DNA of 7,389 bases. Source: DATIBL01 sp035457505. GTDB lineage: Bacteria; Patescibacteriota; Minisyncoccia; Phycocordibacterales; UBA6899. The stretch spans positions 1-7,389 of the forward strand of contig DATIBL010000020.1 of assembly GCA_035457505.1 (NCBI GenBank). The letters run 5' to 3'. The notes under the pieces are model-generated. The model was not told where the DNA came from. It saw only the letters and a program-made list of their open reading frames with translations, and made no database searches. Shown here piece after piece: positions 4,424 through 7,389 of this stretch (position 1 is its first letter; the number at the start of each line of letters is the position of its first letter). The position numbers were made by a program, and so were the translations under genes.

Positions 4424-6292
4424 ATGGGGAAATATCTGATCAGCGACATTATGCCCGCAGGCCGCAAGGGAAAGAAGAGCGCGGGCGACGATCACGAAGC
4501 GCACGCAGCACACAAGAAGGCACCGGAGCATGCAAGCGCTCACAAGGCTGCCGCGCATCCTGCGGCACACCACGAGAAGCATGCGGCGGTTTCGCACCAC
4601 GCTTCTCCGGCGCACCATCCGCGAGCCAAGTCCGCGGAACCCCACGCAGAAGCGGTAGAAACTCCGCCCGTCACAGCAACACCTCCGACCCCGAATATCG
4701 AGCCTGCCGAGACGCAGCGGAGCGCTATCACGCAAGACGGCGTGATGTACACGCACGCAGCCGAGGGTGTAGCAACTCCGAATGTCGAGCCGATCGGTGC
4801 GTATCCGTACAACGTCCCCGAGATCCCTGAATCCTCGCCGCTCACACACAGCGCACCCGCGCACGCCGAATACACTGACGACGATGCGGATATCATCGAG
4901 GACGACCAGGGCAGCCACCGCGGAGAGATCTTCGATCGAGCAAGTTCGCAGGATGCAGCGCCCAAAAAGCCCGACATGGGCACGGATCGAACGTTCGACA
5001 TGGATTCTGTCTCTCAGTATCCCTACAGCGGAGGAGCTTCATCCTCCTCATACGGCGATCACGGGGGGCGAAAGCTTCCCGCACTGCGCTCCTTCGCTCC
5101 GTTCGCAATCGGCGTTGCGATCCTCATTGTGACCGTCCTCGTCGGAGGAGAATTCTTCGCTCGTGCGACAGTGACCGTACAGCCGAAGACCTATGCTATC
5201 GTGATCGACCAGAAGCTTTCCGCAGCAAAGGAGCCAAATTCTGATGCGCTGGGATTTTCCGTCATGGCCGTCGATCTGGAGGAATCCATGCAGGTTCCTG
5301 CGACCGGATCGAAAACCGTCACCGCAAAAGCATCTGGAAAGATCGTCATCTACAACAACTACAGCACCAAGCCTCAGCGCCTCATCAAGAACACTCGCTT
5401 TCAGAGTCCTGCGGGCAAGATCTATCGCATCAGCGAATCCGTGAACATTCCCGGACAGACGACCGAGGGAGGAAAGACCGTCCCCGGCTCTGTTGAGGTC
5501 ACGGTCTATGCGGACGAAGCGGGACCCGAATTTAATTCCGATCTCACGGATTTCACCATCCCGGGATTGAAGGGTGATCCGCGGTTCGATGCAATGTATG
5601 CCCGATCAAAGACACCGATCACTGGCGGCGCGTCTGGAACCGTGAGCACCGTATCGGACGAAGATCTCAAGCGCGCAAAGGATGATCTTCGCATCGCACT
5701 CGAAACAAAACTCCGCATGAAGGCGCGCGGCGATATCGCAGAATCTCAGATCGCATTCGACAGCGGCATCTTCGTCGAGCTCGACCCGTACAAAGTGGAT
5801 GCGTCGGCAGAATCCAAAGACACTGCTCGCGTTGTACAGACGGGGACGATCTACGTCATTCTCTTCGACCGCGCAGCGCTCACTCGCGAGCTCGCGAAGC
5901 GCCAAGTTCCGGGATACGTCGGCGAAGCGGTCGACATCGAAAATCTCGACGCAATCACGTTCCGCCCTGAGACGAAGACCGGGAAGGAGGCATGGGAGGC
6001 AAAAGAGATTAGCTTTGCGCTGAACGGCCCGGTGCGATTTTCCTGGACGATCGATGAAGCCAAACTCACCACCGAACTTGCCGGTGCTCCGCGCAGCGCT
6101 TTCAATGCCATGATGGAGGCGTATCCAAATGTCGACCAAGCCGAAGCAGTGATCAAGCCCAAATGGAAGCGTTCATTCCCCGATGATGCCGAGAAGATCA
6201 CGATCGAGCTCCTTGAGCCCGAGATCGCGATAACAACTCCCGCTCCGCTGCCGACCGAGACCGAAACGACCGAGGCTGCGCCTCAGGAATAG
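4424..6292 (+). CDS. Bitopic membrane protein with His-rich tail and baseplate-J-like extracytoplasmic region
   Basis: 622 residues. Residues 1-19 (MGKYLISDIMPAGRKGKKS) form a short, structured-looking basic segment. Residues 20-80 are low-complexity and very rich in His and Ala. Residues 80-222 are acidic/Pro/Ser-rich and probably disordered. A single membrane span lies at about 224-246 (FAPFAIGVAILIVTVLVGG), preceded by GGRKLPALR, which predicts N-in/C-out topology. The outer part begins with a beta-rich stretch. It then has ASGKIVIYNN, FQSPAGKIYRI, VPGSVEVTVYADEAGPEFN and TGGASGTVSTVSDEDLKRA, the pattern of the Baseplate_J/gp47 family found in phage baseplates and contractile injection systems. 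A C-terminal module follows (FDRAALTRELA..., later YPNVDQAEAVIKPKW, FPDDAEKITIEL) and then a Thr/Glu/Pro tail. The start lacks a Shine-Dalgarno; ATG 4451 is an in-frame alternative that would remove KYLISDI. The gene lies 24 bases after the actin-like gene. No phage tail genes accompany it, so a phage role is unlikely. The function is unknown; an envelope or surface structure linked to the actin-like protein is my inference. Confidence 0.78.
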   Translation: MGKYLISDIMPAGRKGKKSAGDDHEAHAAHKKAPEHASAHKAAAHPAAHHEKHAAVSHHASPAHHPRAKSAEPHAEAVETPPVTATPPTPNIEPAETQRSAITQDGVMYTHAAEGVATPNVEPIGAYPYNVPEIPESSPLTHSAPAHAEYTDDDADIIEDDQGSHRGEIFDRASSQDAAPKKPDMGTDRTFDMDSVSQYPYSGGASSSSYGDHGGRKLPALRSFAPFAIGVAILIVTVLVGGEFFARATVTVQPKTYAIVIDQKLSAAKEPNSDALGFSVMAVDLEESMQVPATGSKTVTAKASGKIVIYNNYSTKPQRLIKNTRFQSPAGKIYRISESVNIPGQTTEGGKTVPGSVEVTVYADEAGPEFNSDLTDFTIPGLKGDPRFDAMYARSKTPITGGASGTVSTVSDEDLKRAKDDLRIALETKLRMKARGDIAESQIAFDSGIFVELDPYKVDASAESKDTARVVQTGTIYVILFDRAALTRELAKRQVPGYVGEAVDIENLDAITFRPETKTGKEAWEAKEISFALNGPVRFSWTIDEAKLTTELAGAPRSAFNAMMEAYPNVDQAEAVIKPKWKRSFPDDAEKITIELLEPEIAITTPAPLPTETETTEAAPQE

Positions 6293-6411
6293 CACCGTGG
6301 ATACATATATTTCTTGCTCCTTGCATCCAAGATGTGGCGGAAAATCGCCCAAAGAGGCACCTGCGAGCGGGGTCCATTCGCACCATCCAGGCAGATCGGG
6401 GGAAATAGGGC

Positions 6412-6440
6412 TTGACCGTGTATTTTTCCTCTGCTAGGAT
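6412..6440 (+). promoter_or_regulatory. Sigma70-type promoter of infA
   Basis: TTGACC (6412-6417) and TAGGAT (6435-6440) are separated by exactly 17 bases, and TGC just before the -10 makes it an extended -10. This is the best two-part promoter in the window. Transcription should begin near 6447, which rules out the in-frame TTG 6412 and ATG 6439 as starts and leaves ATG 6457 with a leader of about ten bases. Confidence 0.8.
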
Positions 6441-6456
6441 GCCTTCACCGTTGACA

Positions 6457-6675
6457 ATGCCGGACGAAAAGCAAAAGGGAGCGACATTTGAAGGGACTGT
6501 ATCTGAGGCTCTTCCGAACACCATGTTTCGTGTGCGTCTTTCCGACGATCGTGAAGTTCTCACGTATCTCTCGGGGAAAATGCGCATGCATCGGATCAAG
6601 GTGCTTGTGGGAGATCGGGTCGTCCTTGAGGATAATCCATACGGTGGCAAGCTCCGGATTGTAAAACGACTATAA
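6457..6675 (+). CDS. infA: Translation initiation factor IF-1
   Basis: 72 residues, the same length as E. coli IF-1. It is a single S1-like OB fold that binds the ribosomal A site during initiation and assists IF-2 and IF-3. Characteristic stretches are FEGTVSEALPNTMFRVRLSD (10-29), LSGKMRMHRIKVLVGDRV and PYGGKLRIVKRL at the end, matching the family's GTV.E.LPN..FRV, SGKMR...I.I..GDkV and GRI..R pattern. Start ATG 6457 is chosen because it gives the family length and lies about ten bases after the predicted transcription start; the upstream ATG 6439 is inside the -10 element. There is no Shine-Dalgarno. It is first of the infA-rpmJ-rpsM-rpsK cluster, and a second promoter overlaps its last codons. 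In many bacteria secY, adk and map precede infA; here the neighbour is the baseplate-J-like gene. Confidence 0.97.
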   Translation: MPDEKQKGATFEGTVSEALPNTMFRVRLSDDREVLTYLSGKMRMHRIKVLVGDRVVLEDNPYGGKLRIVKRL

Positions 6676-6687
6676 CAGCGATATACT
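6659..6687 (+). promoter_or_regulatory. Promoter for rpmJ-rpsM-rpsK overlapping the end of infA
   Basis: TTGTAA (6659-6664) and TATACT (6682-6687) are 17 bases apart. The -35 lies inside the last infA codons and the -10 just after its stop. The predicted start of transcription is about 6694, giving a leader of roughly 52 bases before rpmJ. It would allow ribosomal protein genes to be expressed separately from infA. Confidence 0.6.
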
Positions 6688-6691
6688 GCCG

Positions 6692-6725
6692 GATCCCAAA
6701 AGGCGGAGAAATCCGTTTCGGGGTT
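6692..6725 (+). promoter_or_regulatory. Stem-loop with GAAA tetraloop in the rpmJ leader
   Basis: AGGCGGA (6701-6707) can pair with TCCGTTT (6712-6718), using two G-U pairs, around a GAAA loop (6708-6711). GATCCC (6692-6697) can pair with GGGGTT (6720-6725), with an asymmetric internal loop between the two helices. No T run follows, so it is not a terminator. It fills most of the leader between the predicted transcription start and rpmJ. A regulatory role, such as binding of a ribosomal protein, is possible but unproven, and the outer helix needs transcription to start at or before about 6692. Confidence 0.35.
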
Positions 6726-6745
6726 GGTGTTATCAACGGAAATCT

Positions 6746-6859
6746 ATGAAAGTACGCGCCTCAGTCAAAAAGCGATGTCCAAAATGCAAGTCAGTCCGTC
6801 GAAAGGGCTATTTGTATGTTATTTGCGAGAACCCCCGCCATAAGCAGCGGCAGGGCTAA
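6746..6859 (+). CDS. rpmJ: Large-subunit ribosomal protein bL36
   Basis: 37 residues, too short for many gene finders. It opens MKVRASVKKRCPKCK and ends NPRHKQRQG, matching the bL36 family nearly throughout. The zinc ribbon is the full zinc-binding form: Cys11, Cys14, Cys27 and His32 (CX2C-X12-C-X4-H). bL36 binds 23S rRNA late in 50S assembly. ATG 6746 follows a weak GGAAA purine stretch. The gene lies 70 bases after infA, downstream of its own promoter and a structured leader, and 14 bases before rpsM, with which it is surely co-transcribed. Confidence 0.97.
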   Translation: MKVRASVKKRCPKCKSVRRKGYLYVICENPRHKQRQG

Positions 6860-6873
6860 TTTGTATATTCCTT

Positions 6874-7254
6874 ATGCGCATCCTTGGTATCACCGTTCCT
6901 GACGAGAAGCAGCTGTGGGTTGGACTCACGGTCTTCTATGGCATCGGATTCTCGACTGCCAAGAAGATCCTCGCAGAGGCTGGCGTCGACGCGATCAAGC
7001 ACCCGAACGAGCTTTCTGCCGACGAGGAGGGGAAGATCCGCAAGATCGTCGAGAGCATGACCATCGAGGGAGACCTGAAGCGCGAAAAGGCATCCAACGT
7101 GAAGCGGCTGAAGGACATCAAATGCTACCGCGGATCCCGTCATGCGCGCGGACTTCCGGCTCGCGGTCAGCGCACCAAAACGAATTCTCGCACCGTACGC
7201 GGCAACGTCCGTAAAACGATGGGTTCCGGCCGCCGTAAGGTTGAGAAGAAGTAG
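6874..7254 (+). CDS. rpsM: Small-subunit ribosomal protein uS13
   Basis: 126 residues, normal for the family. uS13 sits on the 30S head and contacts the 50S subunit and P-site tRNA. The N-terminal domain begins MRILGITVPDEKQ, with the helix-turn-helix segment FYGIGFSTAKKILAEAGVD. The usual YGIGR here reads YGIGF (Phe in place of the common Arg). The C-terminal tail has CYRGSRHARGLPARGQRTKT and TVRGNVRKT followed by a basic end (GSGRRKVEKK), matching the YRG.RH..GLPvRGQRTktNaRt signature. The gene follows rpmJ by 14 bases with no Shine-Dalgarno (the spacer is pyrimidine-rich), so it may depend on ribosomes finishing rpmJ. It ends in two consecutive TAG stops. Confidence 0.97.
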   Translation: MRILGITVPDEKQLWVGLTVFYGIGFSTAKKILAEAGVDAIKHPNELSADEEGKIRKIVESMTIEGDLKREKASNVKRLKDIKCYRGSRHARGLPARGQRTKTNSRTVRGNVRKTMGSGRRKVEKK

Positions 7255-7290
7255 TAGTCGACAGCATTATTCGCACGAGAGACACGCACA

Positions 7291-7389
7291 ATGGGTAAGA
7301 AACGTATAGTTAAGAAGTCGGGTTCGAGCGTCGATCAGGGATTGCGCGCGCGTGCTTTGGCGCGCGGACCGAAGCGCAAGCTCGCAATG
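7291..7389 (+). CDS. rpsK: Small-subunit ribosomal protein uS11, N-terminal part (cut by window edge)
   Basis: Only the first 33 codons are present and the frame runs off the right edge. The residues begin MGKKRIVKKSGSSVDQGL and continue RARALARGPKRKLAM, a basic, low-hydrophobicity segment. The conserved uS11 core (..ASFNNTivTiTD..) has not yet been reached. Position after rpsM and this style of N-terminal extension, which I recall from Parcubacteria uS11, support the call; by sequence alone the identity is not proven. uS11 lies on the 30S platform by the mRNA exit. A weak purine stretch (GAGAG near 7277) precedes ATG 7291 by about nine bases. The spacer from rpsM is 36 bases. Confidence 0.8.
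   Translation, partial: MGKKRIVKKSGSSVDQGLRARALARGPKRKLAM

Noticed and set aside
4108..4918. Open frames of 226-240 codons overlapping the start of the baseplate-J-like gene on both strands
   Set aside because: Their translations are Arg/Ser/Cys-rich out-of-frame readings of the low-complexity tail and of the end of the actin-like gene.
4424..6292. Phage or prophage origin for the baseplate-J-like protein
   Set aside because: The protein has a membrane span and a long cytoplasmic tail, and there are no other phage genes; the neighbours are housekeeping genes.
6293..6411. Possible RNA gene or terminator between the baseplate-J-like gene and infA, including a GGCG/CGCC hairpin (6336-6349) and a CATC/GATG hairpin before it
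   Set aside because: Neither hairpin is followed by T residues on either strand, and I found no tRNA-like arms (no GGTTCRA T-loop). I see no supportable feature here.
1..7389. Frequent GATC/TCGA/CGATC words across the window
   Set aside because: They follow from preferred codons ATC, GAT/GAC and CGN in adjacent positions and do not form an ordered array; no methylation or origin signal is claimed.
1..7389. CRISPR arrays, insertion sequences, attachment sites
   Set aside because: No regularly spaced direct repeats, terminal inverted repeats, transposase motifs or tRNA-end duplications were seen.

Overview
The window looks like a piece of a Candidate Phyla Radiation (Patescibacteria) chromosome, probably a Parcubacteria-like lineage, of moderate to high GC. 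The main reasons are an alanyl-tRNA synthetase that stops right after its editing domain, a uS11 that opens with a basic Ser/Arg/Lys extension beginning MGKKRIVKKSGSS, and an actin-like protein (FtsA/PilM fold) paired with a membrane-anchored protein carrying a baseplate-J-like domain. I recall such a pair from these genomes but could not search for it here. TGA is used as a stop (tsaC), so the code is the standard bacterial one and not the Gracilibacteria/Absconditabacteria code. All recognised genes are on the + strand. This assignment is inference from gene content, not a database match.

Layout. (1) 1-581: the 3' end of a TsaC/Sua5/YrdC threonylcarbamoyl-AMP synthase, then a small unrecognised gene, closed by a perfect UUCG-loop terminator that begins inside its stop codon. 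(2) 582-2541: alaS, with a possible promoter almost on top of its start codon, ending in a weaker terminator. (3) 2542-3109: a stand-alone, small, multi-pass membrane protein gene with its own promoter, the only strong Shine-Dalgarno in the window, and a strong terminator. (4) 3110-6292: a two-gene unit encoding a cytoplasmic actin-fold ATPase-like protein of the FtsA/PilM superfamily and a 622-residue bitopic membrane protein. The latter has a His/Ala-rich N-terminal tail, one membrane segment and an extracytoplasmic region that resembles phage baseplate J/gp47. (5) 6293-7389: the start of the translation-gene cluster infA, rpmJ, rpsM, rpsK, with a good sigma70-type promoter for infA and a second one overlapping the end of infA for rpmJ-rpsM-rpsK.

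How the parts fit. The flanks are translation genes: TsaC makes the t6A tRNA modification precursor, AlaRS charges tRNA-Ala, and IF-1, bL36, uS13 and uS11 belong to initiation and the ribosome. Between them sits a candidate envelope machine. The actin-like protein resembles PilM, which in type IV pili binds the cytoplasmic tail of the membrane protein PilN. The arrangement here, an actin-fold protein followed by a single-pass protein with a short conserved-looking N-terminal segment, suggests a similar inside-to-outside link, but with a baseplate-J-like outer part.

A second theme is transcript architecture. At least one gene (the actin-like protein), probably infA and possibly alaS have their -10 element so close to the start codon that the mRNAs would have no leader or one of about 10 bases and no Shine-Dalgarno. 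The small membrane protein gene is the exception.
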